Origin: Ophthalmolycus amberensis
Taxonomy: Eukaryota; Chordata; Actinopteri; Perciformes; Zoarcidae
Assembly (NCBI GenBank): GCA_024529925.1
Contig: JAFEUB010000068.1
Location: forward strand, 407,501-471,500
Length of the DNA: 64,000 bases
Direction: 5' to 3'
The notes under the pieces were generated by a model. The model was not told the origin of the DNA. It worked only from the letters and a program-made list of their open reading frames with translations, and did no database searches. Position numbers and translations under genes: made by a program. Shown piece by piece: positions 1-11,208 of this stretch (positions are counted from its first letter, which is position 1; each line of letters starts with the position of its first letter).

Positions 1-895
1 CTCTCACTCATTCTTTCTTCTCTCTCTCTCTCTCTCTCTCATTCTTTCTTCTCTCTCTCTCTCACTCATTCTTTCTTCTCTCTCTCTCACTCATTCTTTC
101 TTCTCTCTCTCTCTCTCACTCACTCACTCATTCTTTCTTCTCTCTCTCTCTCTCACTCACTCACTCATTCTTTCTTCTCTCTCTCTCTCTCATTCTTTCT
201 TCTCTCTCTCTCACTCACTTTATTCTCTCTCTCACTCATTCTTTCTTCTCTCTCTCGCTCTCTCTCTCACTCACTCACTCACTCATTCTTTCTTCTCTCT
301 CTCTCTCATTCTTTCTTCTCTCTCTCTCACTCACTTTATTCTCTCTCTCACTCATTCTTTCTTCTCTCTCTCGCTCTCTCTCTCACTCACTCACTCATTC
401 TTTCTTCTCTCTCTCTCTCTCTCTCTCACTCATTCTTTCTTCTCTCTCTCACTCATTCTTTCTTCTCTCTCTCTCTCTCTCACTCATTCTTTCCTCTCTC
501 TCTCTCACTCATTCTTTCTTCTCTATCTCTCACGCATTCTTTCTTCTCTCTCTCTCACTCATTCTTTCCTCTCTCTCTCTCACTCATTCTTTCTTCTCTC
601 TCTCTCTCACTCATTCTTTCTTCTCTCTCTCTCTCACTCATTCTTTCTTCTCTCTCTCTCTCACTCATTCTTTCTTCTCTCTCTCTCACACATTCTTTAT
701 TCTCTCTCTCTCACTCATTCTTTCTTCTCTCTCTCTCACTCATTCTTTATTCTCTCTCTCTCTCACTCATTCTTTCTTCTCTCTCTCTCTCACTCATTCT
801 TTCTTCTCTCTCTCTCTCACTCATTCTTTCTTCTCTCTCTCTCTCACTCATTCTTTCTTCTCTCTCTCTCTCACTCATTCTTTCTTCTCTCTCAT
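1..895. repeat. CT-rich minisatellite / microsatellite array
   Basis: The whole stretch is built from irregular units of the form (CT)n followed by CACTCATTCTTTCTTCT, about 25-35 bases long and repeated roughly 30 times. Variants include CTCACTTTATT and CTCGCTCTC. One strand is almost pure pyrimidine, so triplex or slipped structures are possible. No coding potential is visible. The array starts at the window edge, so its full length is unknown. Confidence 0.95.
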
Positions 896-902
896 TCAAC
901 TA

Positions 903-2172
903 TCAAAATGTTCAGCTCTTTCACCAGAGGGGTGCTATGACTTTTCATATTTCTAACCTTTAAACTTTTTGAATTATTAAGCTTTTTATTTTCAATGGGA
1001 TCTCTATGGAGAATATTTTCAAATGGCTTCAGGCACACAGGTGTTCGCGATTGAGCCAATTAGTGATGTTGATAAACACACAGACTCACAGACACACGCG
1101 CACATACACTCCTCTCCCTCTCTCTCTCTGTGTGTCTCTCTCTCATACAGTCATTCAGGTCTTAGGGATCTTTAGAGGTCTTTCCCCCCTCCTCCACCCC
1201 CCCACACACACACCCCATTTCAAAATAAAAGCCCCAGAGAGTGAATTCTAACTGAACTGCTTGTGATGAAGCCTGTCATTTAATAACCTCTGTTTATGTG
1301 TGTCAGACATTATGATTATGTCTCCTCTCCCCCTCCCTCCCCCACCCAGCCCCACCCTTTCAAAATAAAAGCCCCATGGATTAACTGTATGTGAACATTA
1401 AGCTCAAAATTAGGCTTTTTGGTTGAAATAATGAATGCTCTTACTAATACTGCGACAACTACTACTGCTGCTAATATTTCTAGTATTACTACTACCACTG
1501 CTGCTACTACTACAACTTTTGCTGTTGCTACTATTACTAGTGCTATTACTGCTACCATCAATATTATTACTACCACTACTGCTATTACTACCACTACTAC
1601 TATTACTTATACTACAACTGCTACTACTGCTATTCATGCTACTACCAGTACTAATACTACTACAGCTATTAGTACGACTCCTACTAGTACTACTACTACT
1701 GCTACTTCAAATACTGCCATTACTTTTACTACTACTACTACTACTACTACCACTGTTATATTAAATACTACGACCACTACTACAGCTATTACTACTACTA
1801 CTGATACGCGGCTACTACTTCTTCTAAATACTAATACTTCTTCTAAATACTAATACTTCTGCTACTAATGATACTTCTACTACAACTACGACTTCTACTA
1901 CTACTATTACAAATATCACTACTACTACTACTTATTCTAATGCTTCTGCTACTAATGATACTTCTACTTCAACTACAACTTCTACTACTATTACTACAAA
2001 TATCACTACCTCTGAAATTTGTTTAAGCTACAGAAATTGTTCAAATATCAAAATGTTCAGCTCTTTCAGGAGAGGGGTGCTTTGACTTTTCATATTTGTA
2101 ATCTTTAAACTTTTTGAATTAAGCTTTTTGCAATTTTCTTTTGAATGGGATCTATATGGAGAAAATCTTCAA
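903..2172. repeat. Direct duplication of about 125 bp flanking the ACT array
   Basis: The segment at about 903-1026 (beginning ATCAAAATGTTCAGCTCTTT) recurs at about 2045-2172 with scattered substitutions and small indels. Between the copies lie a pyrimidine-rich block with two similar sub-blocks ending in TTTCAAAATAAAAGCCCC (near 1217 and 1358) and the ACT trinucleotide array. The arrangement indicates local duplication around simple-sequence DNA. No gene is seen. Confidence 0.75.
1419..2012. repeat. ACT trinucleotide array
   Basis: A long imperfect (ACT)n tract with interspersed GCT and ATT triplets. Near its end an approximately 87-base unit containing CTGCTACTAATGATACTTCT occurs twice (about 1858 and 1945). 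All frames look open because the unit is a triplet, giving apparent poly-Thr, poly-Leu or poly-Ser ORFs that should not be read as genes. Confidence 0.9.
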
Positions 2173-2654
2173 ATCCTGTTATACTTCTTCAACTTTCAAA
2201 GCCTTCTTCTTCCTCATACTTTCAGCTACAGACACCATAGTTAGACATTTCAACTAGAAGGTTTTTCAGCAGTGCAGTTTAAATGCTTTCGGGCTTCAAC
2301 ATTTTTCAGACAGATAGTCTCCCATTTCTTAATTTTCAGCAATTTTTTCACAATTAATTTCAGCTTTCAGCATTCCAACGCATTTTCAGCAGGAAATGCT
2401 TTTTCTAGTTTTATATGTTGACATAGGCTACAGTACATATATTTATTAATTTGTTTATAGGCTTACATCTGAGATTTTTCTCTTTTTTTTTATGGGCTAT
2501 CGCTGTAATTTGATTATTGCACCATTTTCCTAAAATTAAAAAGGAAAACCCTTGAAGTAAATTTTAGATTTACTGAAGTTTCCAAGACCCCAACATGATA
2601 TTTAGGACAGCCCTAGAGGCAGGACAGTATGATACTGATGAATATTAATCTTAC

Positions 2655-5137
2655 AATCATTAAGAAGTCATCAATCCACTTCCAGACTTTGTCCTGCTCC
2701 AGAGTGCCGACCCAGGGTTCTTGGAACGTGTGGTTAAAAGCAGTCTGGGCAATGTTTGTAGATATGGGGTTGAGCAGCAGGAAGGGGACACACAACCACT
2801 GCAAATAGATATTGAGATCATCAGACTGAAGAGACCTTGATAAAAGTTAGAAGTTAAAAAACAAATATGACATATATGCATATAGATGTCGCTCGCTGTG
2901 TATGTGTCTTTTTGGAAAATAAGAGCACCAGTTTCAAGCATTAACCCCCAAAAAAGACAACGTCACTGAAGATCCATCAACATATATAAATCCCTCCTCC
3001 ATAGGTATCCATGAAGTGCTCAATGGCCTCACTGGGCTAGTTTAAACTGACATATTGTCCACCAGCAGAGGGCATGTATTCTGCCTTAAAAAAATGAATA
3101 GATGACTTAAACCATGAGTCCTGCAGAATGTATACGGCCTTCCTTGACTTTGGAGATGCATTCGGGACTCTAACTCACAATCCGGACAAAGTTGTCACTT
3201 ATTTGGTGACAGCAATGTGCTTTCCTACGCTGTGAGTATGTGGATGAAGCGTTATTAAATTGTACTAATTTAACAGCTGGCTAGTTAGCTTCCTAACTAC
3301 CTACCTACCTATCAGAAAATAAGCCCAACAGCGGGTTGATGGCCAGAGTTCTGGTCGTCCCAAACTTCTTCCATTTAAGGATTATGGAGGCCACTGTGCT
3401 CTTAGGAACCTTGAGTGCTGCAGAAATTCTTTTGTAACCTTGGCCAGATCTGTCCCTTGCCACAATTCTGTCCCTGAGCTCCTTGGGCAGTTCCTTCGAC
3501 CTCATGATTCTCATTTGCTCTGACATGCACTGTGAGCTGTAAGGTCTTATATAGACAGGTGTGTGCCTTTCCAAATCAAGTCCAAACAGTTTCATGAAAC
3601 ACAGCTGGACTCCAATGAAGGAGTAGAACCATCTCAAGGAGGATCAGAAGAAAAGGACAGCATGTGAGTTAAATATGAGTGTCACAGCAAAGGGTCTGAA
3701 TACTTATGACCATGTGATATTTGAGTTATTCTTTTTTAATAAATCTGCAAATATTTCTACATTTCTGTTTTTTTCTGTCAAAATGGGGTGCTGACTGTAC
3801 ATTAATGAGAAATGAAATTAACTTTTTTGATTTTAGCAAATGGCTGCTATGAAACAAAGAGTGAAAAATTGAAAGGGGTCTGAATACTTTCCGTACCCAC
3901 TGTATGTGAAATGAACATGACCTACTGTACAAAGCAGTTACTCACCAAACAGGAAAACTAGACAGAGCTGGATAACATCAGTGTAGGCCACTGAATAAAG
4001 GCCTCCTAACAAAGTGTAGATGATGGCAACAGCTGATGAGATCCAAACACACTAGGCATAGGGCAAGTCCAGTATCACAGTCATAGTTGCTCCTGTTACA
4101 CAAACACAGAAATTGAAATGCTTTAATTGTGTCCTCTAATGAAAAACGTGTGGTTTTACTAGGTATGTATATATGTTCCTAAGCCAAGCAGAGTGGATGA
4201 GACCCACAGCACAACCACCAGTATCGAAGGCAGCACCAGAGCACCACTGAGTACATTGCCATACTTTATCTGGAATGGGTCCATCATGGTGACATACTTC
4301 TTATCCCTCATTGGCTTGGCAAAGAAAAGTCCACCTTGTGCAGTGGATGAGATATTAAGCATTACATTGTATTCACTCTCTGAATAATTTATTAAAAACT
4401 TTACTTTGTTGATGTTGTAGGCACTGTGCAATGCAAGCTGCTGGTATCCAGTACATCAAGCTCCACAAAATGAATTCCTGACTGTTTAAAGTGTTGTACA
4501 TTTACCGTAGCGGTTTAATAAAATATTCATTAAACAGATCAAATAGCCACACGGAAATAATAAGTTTATGTCTGACATTATCAAGATCAGTACAGCCTTC
4601 TTCCTCTATAGTATACGGCTTGTCATACCTATTATGAAGGACACCATGTAATGTAGAGGCATAAGAGCCCATATTAAGCCCATTTTATGAGAGTACACCG
4701 CCTCAGCCACACCCAGGATAAAACCACCTCCGACCCATGTAGCTACAGAAGAATGACACAGACACTTCAATTAGAATATATTGTACTTTTGAACAGTATG
4801 TGCACAGTGAGTATTGCAAGGGTGAGTCGACAGACGCCTACATATTTTCTTTCTTTGCACAACACCCATGTCTTGCTAGCAAAAAACAAAACAAATAACT
4901 AATAAAAAGAGCTGATACTAACATGAGTTTCTAAGCGCCACAGAACAACTTACCAGTCATGGTGAAAATCCCGACCAGCAAGCCGATATTTCTGTCTCCA
5001 AGGAGCGCCACTTCAGTCCTGCGTTCATGGCTCTTCATCTCAGCCTTCCTGGACTTACGGGCAGCCCACAACCCTGTCCCTAGAATAAGGATATAGAACA
5101 GCACCACTGCAATTACACCAGGGATGTGCAAAGCCAT
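2655..5137 (-). pseudogene. slc5a7: High-affinity choline transporter-like (SLC5A7 type), 5' part, apparently decayed
   Basis: SLC5A7 is a Na+/Cl- coupled plasma-membrane choline importer that feeds acetylcholine synthesis. Five exons read in order on the minus strand: 4954-5137 (ATG at 5137, first transmembrane segment, ending in the conserved IGLLVG.FTMT region), 4629-4742 (WVGGGFI..AEAVY), 4179-4334 (GLFFAKPMR..YVTMMDPFQ), 3946-4092 (GGLYSVAYTDV) and 2655-2798 (PWVGTLEQDKVWKWIDDF). All five resemble the family in order and spacing. Three defects are visible. The exon 3 donor is GA instead of GT at 4178-4177. Exon 4 has an in-frame TAG at 4054-4052. Exon 4 ends in phase 1 whereas exon 5 is readable only in phase 0. 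A Tc1-like fragment sits in the last intron seen. The rest of the gene would lie left of the window. Family identity is firm. Pseudogene status is inferred and could instead reflect sequence error. Confidence 0.7.
3305..3904 (-). mobile_element. Truncated Tc1-like DNA transposon
   Basis: The terminal repeat ends at 3904. Read on the minus strand it starts TACAGTGGGTACGGAAAGTA, typical of fish Tc1-like elements. Downstream on the same strand, a 110-codon ORF (3637-3305) contains the N-terminal helix-turn-helix of a Tc1 transposase (motifs SKELPKELRD, GYKRISAALKVPKSTVASII, FGTTRT). The catalytic DDE part and the other inverted repeat are absent, so the copy is dead. It lies between two exons of the choline transporter-like gene. 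Confidence 0.85.
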
Positions 5138-7562
5138 GGTGCTCAAGAACTTCAGAGCACTTTGACAGGCAGATAGACCTAATAGATAACAAATACAGAT
5201 TCTGAACATGGACCAAAAGCGCTCAAGAACCAAGGTGACAGACCACCCCTTCTTCTGATTTCATCTGAGTTTGGCATATAGCTTTGGCAAGTAAAAAGAC
5301 CAAGTTAAAATAAAGATGTACTTGTCACAGGAAAGGGTTGAAAATTAACTTGACTAATAATTAATTTGGAATGTGACAAACCATGATTCAAACACAATTC
5401 CTAACTTTTGGAAACACCCCCTTAAATAAAGTCCAGGCAACCCACCTCGCTATTGGCAGTTTCACATTCGCTTTTTTAGGTCAGTTCAGGTAGTTTTTAG
5501 TTTATTTTCTACCAGTAAAAACAACCGCTTCTATTGACTCTACAATAATTTGCTTTACACCACCCTTACCTCTAAACTTGTCCTTTCCTTCATTTACTAG
5601 ACTACATACTTGACTCACACTACTTCTGTCATCTCTCGTATTTAAAATGATACTACCGTATATGTTTTAATGACAGCTTAATTAATATGATCTAAGGGTC
5701 TTCCTCTTATAAACTTTTACTAGTCTTTGTCCAGACCGTTATGCATTTCGGATTTTGCTAATAGGGCAAAGGCGAAAGAACAATGACACAGTATGTTGAA
5801 ATAGAGCCGGTCTGAATGCTGAATTACACAACACATGAATCAGGGGCAGTGAACGAGAGCAGTGGGTGAAGTGCCAAAACCACATATATCAATCATTGCA
5901 TTGGAGATGTACTGTGGTTGGTGTTTCTGGAAGTGGATATGGAATTAAAAAATGGGCAAAGCCTTGCACAACATGGCACCTAAAACCATTTATATGAGAG
6001 AGTCAATAGTATTAGAATCACTGTGATAAACCTGTAACTGTTTATGAAACAGTCTCAATTTAATACTGATGCTCAGCGAGAGAACATTGTCAATTTCTAT
6101 ATAGTTATTCTTAATGTTTGCCATCGGTGCCACCGGATTGGATTCCAAGCGTTGAATCATGCAGGTTCACTAAAAAGTCCTTCAGCTCAAGCTCCAGCGG
6201 GGCCTCCTGCAGCGACCAGCTCACCGCAGACAGACCCAGATCCAGCTCTGATGCTGCCTACGACCTGCAGTCGGAAGCGCTGCCGGGACGACGTATCCTC
6301 CACCAGCCAGGAGCAGAGCGTCTCATCACTGCCCCTCCGGTCCCTGCTGGGAGCCAACACTGACTCCACACTGCTTTAGGCCCAGGCTGTATTGCTGCAC
6401 TCACTGCAGAGAAGGGAGGCACAGAACAACCAGAACCACCAATCTGCCCCTGCATACATTATCCCAAGGAAATACAACAATATCGACAGAATGATTGAAT
6501 AACAATCGTGATAGTTAATAAGTTCATTGAGGAGTTAACTTGTGTTTCTATCTTTAGAAAACAAACGTTTCTTAAGAAGATACCTAACCTGTTAGCATGA
6601 GGAGCAGCTTTGTTTCTAAGCCCCACAGAACATTCAATAATGAATTCAAAAGTAGTGTATTGCACACTTTTATTTTAAAAGTACTGCTATATCAACAAAA
6701 GTGCAATAACATTTGGTTTGCAAACACTTTAAACAAATAAGGTGCTTTTTAACAGCAGTATTCCATTTACACAGTAGCAGTTAAAATACAGTTATAATGA
6801 TTCTGATAATAGATATTCAGCCGGTGTTCACAACTTTATCTTCATGTGTGTAATAGATGCAATTTGAAACCATGTTTTTTCCTTTTTTTTAAATGTTTGA
6901 TAAATTCTCAGTAGCGATAACTAAATGATATGCTTATTATACATATTCCAAACAAAAACACTTTAAAAATTCTAAAAAAATTATTTAAATGAACCATTTC
7001 TTTTTAGCTTTTTTTTGGTATTTTGGTCAGACACATGCTGATTACCATAATATGTGTGGTATTTGTTAAAAAGAGGGTGATAAGAAGCTGTACATGGAGG
7101 GACTTAGGACCCAGGGTAGGTGAAGGAAATAGGAAGAGATGCCACACAAACAGCTGTTCACTGCACCGACCAGCAATAAGAAGCTGTACATGGAGGGACT
7201 TAGGACCCATGCTGCAGGGCACTGTTGCGATTTCTTAAAGAAACGCGATTAGACCATAGGATTTAGTTGTTAGTAGGTGTTGTACAAACTCCTCAAAAAC
7301 TATCTGGGTCTTTCTGGCTTGCTAGATATTCCACGCATATCCCCTTGTTTAATTCTCTGCCATATATGAGAGGGTTACTGGCTAAAAGCTGCAAAAAGCA
7401 GCAGACTAAGGGGTTGATCCTCAACAGCACCAGTAACCCTTTCATTACAAGTTAATTCATAGTTCAATAACTTGTTCCCTAGAACGTATCGTTTAACGGC
7501 CGATGACGCCATTGATCCAGACCGCCATCAGTCTGACTGCCAGCGTTATGTTAGCGGATGAC
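5138..7562. other. Intergenic region between SLC5A7-like and SLC47A
   Basis: No gene could be recognised. A GC-richer patch at about 6120-6380 is open in more than one frame and rich in Ser, Ala and Pro, but matches no family known to me. A dispersed repeat at about 6640-6790 (AATGAATTCAAAAGTAGTGT onward) recurs within the hAT-like element at about 15108-15255. A 37-base direct repeat is annotated separately at 7079-7214. Confidence 0.6.
7079..7214. repeat. Two copies of a 37-base direct repeat
   Basis: ATAAGAAGCTGTACATGGAG followed by GGACTTAGGACCCA occurs at about 7079-7115 and again at about 7175-7211, 96 bases apart and identical over the repeat. Nothing between them looks like a gene or a transposon end. 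Confidence 0.85.
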
Positions 7563-10500
7563 TCATTTCAGTAGCATGGTGAGGAGGCTGCTTGCGAAGA
7601 TTCCAGCGACAACAATAATGACCATAAGCAGCAATGTGAGGCCACGTCGTAAAACCAGCTGTGGTATTGACAGAATATTTCCCACTGTAGTGGTAGCGGA
7701 TATATTTTGTATATCCATATGCACCTCCTCATATGTGTTGCCCCCCTCAGCACTCTCCACACTGGATGCAGTAGCGTGATTCTGAGTCGAGTCTGGAGGA
7801 TTGAGGGAGAACCTTTAGTATTCACAAAACAGCATTACACAAGGATGTTTCAGTGAGCGTGCATTGCAGCTTACCTGTATTTTCCATCACGACCATCTCT
7901 TTTTCTTCTTTGATCTGGACTCCTGCTCTTATAAGAGCCTGATCAGAGACATTCAAGACAATTAGTAAAGGGACAGATCACCCATAAATCAATTTACATA
8001 CCTTTCCTTTTACATGTAGTGACATTTATGTCTGCCTTCTCACTAATATAATGGGACTATATGGCACTTGACTTGTGGTGCTCAAAGTGCAAGAAAATAC
8101 ATTTGAGAAACTCAACAGCGATGTCTCATGACCTGATTATTAAAGATAATCCAAAGACCGCAATGTGAACAGTTTCATGTAGGAACTATGGTTGAAGGAA
8201 AATAGTGCCATCCAGGCAGACATCTCTACGGACGATATCTCCAAAACTAGGTAACTTACACCAAAACAATCTAGGTTGATAAATAGCACTACATGTAAGA
8301 GGGAAAATAGGCATTTTTGATTTTATACTGATTTTAACCTTCAAACGCATCAAGACAAATTAAAAAGTCTGATTTTGATTGGTTAAGGGATGTAGACACG
8401 CACCTCTTCAGCTGCCTTCTTCCAATCGAGTTTGAACACAAACATGATGAAGAAAATCGACTGCATCAACACACAAACGGTGAGCCCTATCCATAGTCCT
8501 TTTACAGAGATGAGAGCAGCGTTTGAATGGCTTTCCAGAACACTTCTTGACATGCAGGAAATATGACTACATGCAGCACTAATTTAAGAACACTGAATTA
8601 CTGGTCTGGTCTTACCTACAATGCCCATGTTTGCTGCAAACATTAGGGACACACCAATAGGGAAACCAATGAAGTAGTATCCCACCAGGTTACACAGAGC
8701 ACCAATCAATTGTTTTCCTGCTCCTCTGAGAACACCTCCAGCCACACCCTGTCCACGTCAAACAGAGATTTGGTCAAGTCACATTGTGTATAGTTCAATA
8801 CAGAGTCTGAAATCCTGATTACTTGGATGAAATAGTTTCTTACCGCAACAGCATCAGCAAGATGCATGAAGCCAAATACGAGCATGACATCAGAAACCCT
8901 CTTCAAAAGGTCTCTAAAAAAAGATGAAGATAGAGATTTTTGATCGACACTACATGTTTTGGCAAGGAAATGGACATGAGAGCAGTCATGACTTATTTAG
9001 TGCATTTAGTTTTAAACAAACCAAACTCCGACCCCTTAAAGTGGACCAACAGAAAAGGGACTCAGTTCCATTTGCGTAAACATCCTCACTTTATTTGAAA
9101 GAGGACTCGGTTCCGTTTCTTGTCAACAAAACTGTATTTATTCAAGTTTCTCGCCAAAAACTTAATTTTACAAGATTGCAATTTAACACGTCATGATAAA
9201 GTTATACCTTTCGCTCAATTTTTTTACTGAATAGATCCTGAATACGTCACATTGTAACTCAATGCAACCTCTGTCAATGTTGTTAGCGGTTAGTTCCGTT
9301 ACTCAGCCTAGCTGGACTGTGTTGCCCACTGGCAGCTCCTGCCAATTTATCATGGATTGGCAAGGAGAAAGCATTAACGGCGATCTTCCGATCGCATATT
9401 TTTACTGAATATCAGCTGATAACGATTGGCGGCCGGTCAAACAGAGCATCCCTAATGGCAAGCCTAGCGGGCTTGCACACAGCGAACCCAGAGTGCGAGT
9501 GACGCCGAGAACGAAAAGTGGCCGATGGTATGCCATTGTTGTTCAGTGGTATATACCGATGCCTGGAGAGGTATGCCACTCCTTTTCTAACAGCATATAC
9601 CGTTTCCTAAATGCAGGTGTCGCTTGAAAGTTCATCATATGTATTAGTGGTATATGCCGTTGAATCAAAGTGGTATGCCGTTCACATCAGTGTTATGATC
9701 CCTTTATTGTCATTTCAAAAGCCTTTCATATATCCCAACAAGAAAATAGACGAGATAAAATAGATACATTCCTTTATTTAAGGTGCTGTGTTGCGCTACT
9801 TTGTCAATAAAGTCAGAAAGAATATATTGACGGCGTCACTGTTCGTGAATCAAACCAATTTACATTGAATGTGCATATGCATCAGGAGACGGCACTGGTG
9901 TGCCTGTCTGACAGTGGACTACCACTTTCAAGTGGCACCTGCCTTCAGGAAACGGTATGTGCCGTTGGAAAAGGAGTGGCATACCACTCCAGGGATCAGT
10001 ATACGCAGAACACAGTGGCATACCACTCCAGGGATCGGTATACGCAGAACACAGTGGCATACCACTCCAGGGATCGGTATACGCTGAACACAGTGGCATA
10101 CCACTCCAGGGATCGGTATACGCTGAACACAGTGGCATACCAGTCCAGGGATCGGTATACGCTGAACACAGTGGCATACCACTCCAGGGATCGGTATACG
10201 CTGAACACAGTGGCATACCAGTCCAGGGATCGGTACATACCGCAGAACACAGTGGCATACCACTCCAGGGATCGGTACATACCGCAGAACACAGTGGCAA
10301 ACTACTCCAGGGATCGGTACATACCGCAGAACACAGTGGCATACTACTCCAGGGATCGGTACATACCGCAGAACACAGTGGCATACTACTCCAGGGATCG
10401 GTACATACCGCAGAACACATGGCATACTACTCCAGGGATCGGTACATACCGCAGAACAACAGTAGCATACTACTCCAGGGATCGGTACATACCGCAGAAC

Positions 10501-11172
10501 ACAGTGGCATGCTACTCCAGGGATCGGTACATACCGCAGAACAGTAGCATACAATCGGCTGCTGTGGAGTGCGTTGCGTTAATAATGCTCAGATTAATCG
10601 AACCGCAAAGCGGACTTGAAACCCCCACCAACTCCTGAAGGGGTCCGAGTACGGTTCGTATTAGAAGAATCTGACTTATTTTTGAGTGTTCATGTAGGCG
10701 CAATAATGCTGACTAATCGCTCCGAGTTCATTTGGAGGGCTGGCATGGATAACTTGTGAAAACACCCATCGTGAGGTATTTGTGTATAAAAACATCTCCA
10801 GCTGACAGATTAGGTTTGTTCAGTTTAACTGAAATGGAAAAAAGCTGGGCCACAGATATTTATGGAAGACGTTTTGAAAATAAATGTCTTAGCAGTGTTT
10901 ATGAATCACCAATAAGGAGTTTAGTGTTTGTGAGCCAGCATGAAGATGTTGTTCTTAGTTAATGTATGACAGTCTGGACACCAATATGAAACTGGTATGT
11001 CACCTGGGCTGCAAATTTGGGTAAACAAAATGAATCATTCTGTCAGTGCAACAAAGTAAAGAATAATGTGTCAAAGATTTTACTCACAGCTCTGATGTGA
11101 AGATATATCCAATGACATTTCTGAGAATGCTGAGGCTGGCGCCAACAATGCAGGCAATTATGACTGCAAAAA

Positions 11173-11208
<36 letters not shown>

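Noticed and set aside
1316..1853. Poly-Thr, poly-Leu, poly-Ser and poly-Val ORFs
   Set aside because: Produced by the ACT triplet array. Composition is pure repeat, with no domain or splice context.
3130..3240. Possible LINE reverse transcriptase scrap (TAFLDFGDAFGTLTHN)
   Set aside because: The segment is too short, and no second conserved motif follows.
6044..6455. GC-rich ORFs possibly forming an exon
   Set aside because: Open in several frames, no family match, no clear splice sites chosen by phase. Cannot be supported.
9860..10638. Long ORFs (up to 257 codons) on both strands
   Set aside because: They cross the 39/42-bp minisatellite. The unit length is a multiple of three, so every frame stays open.
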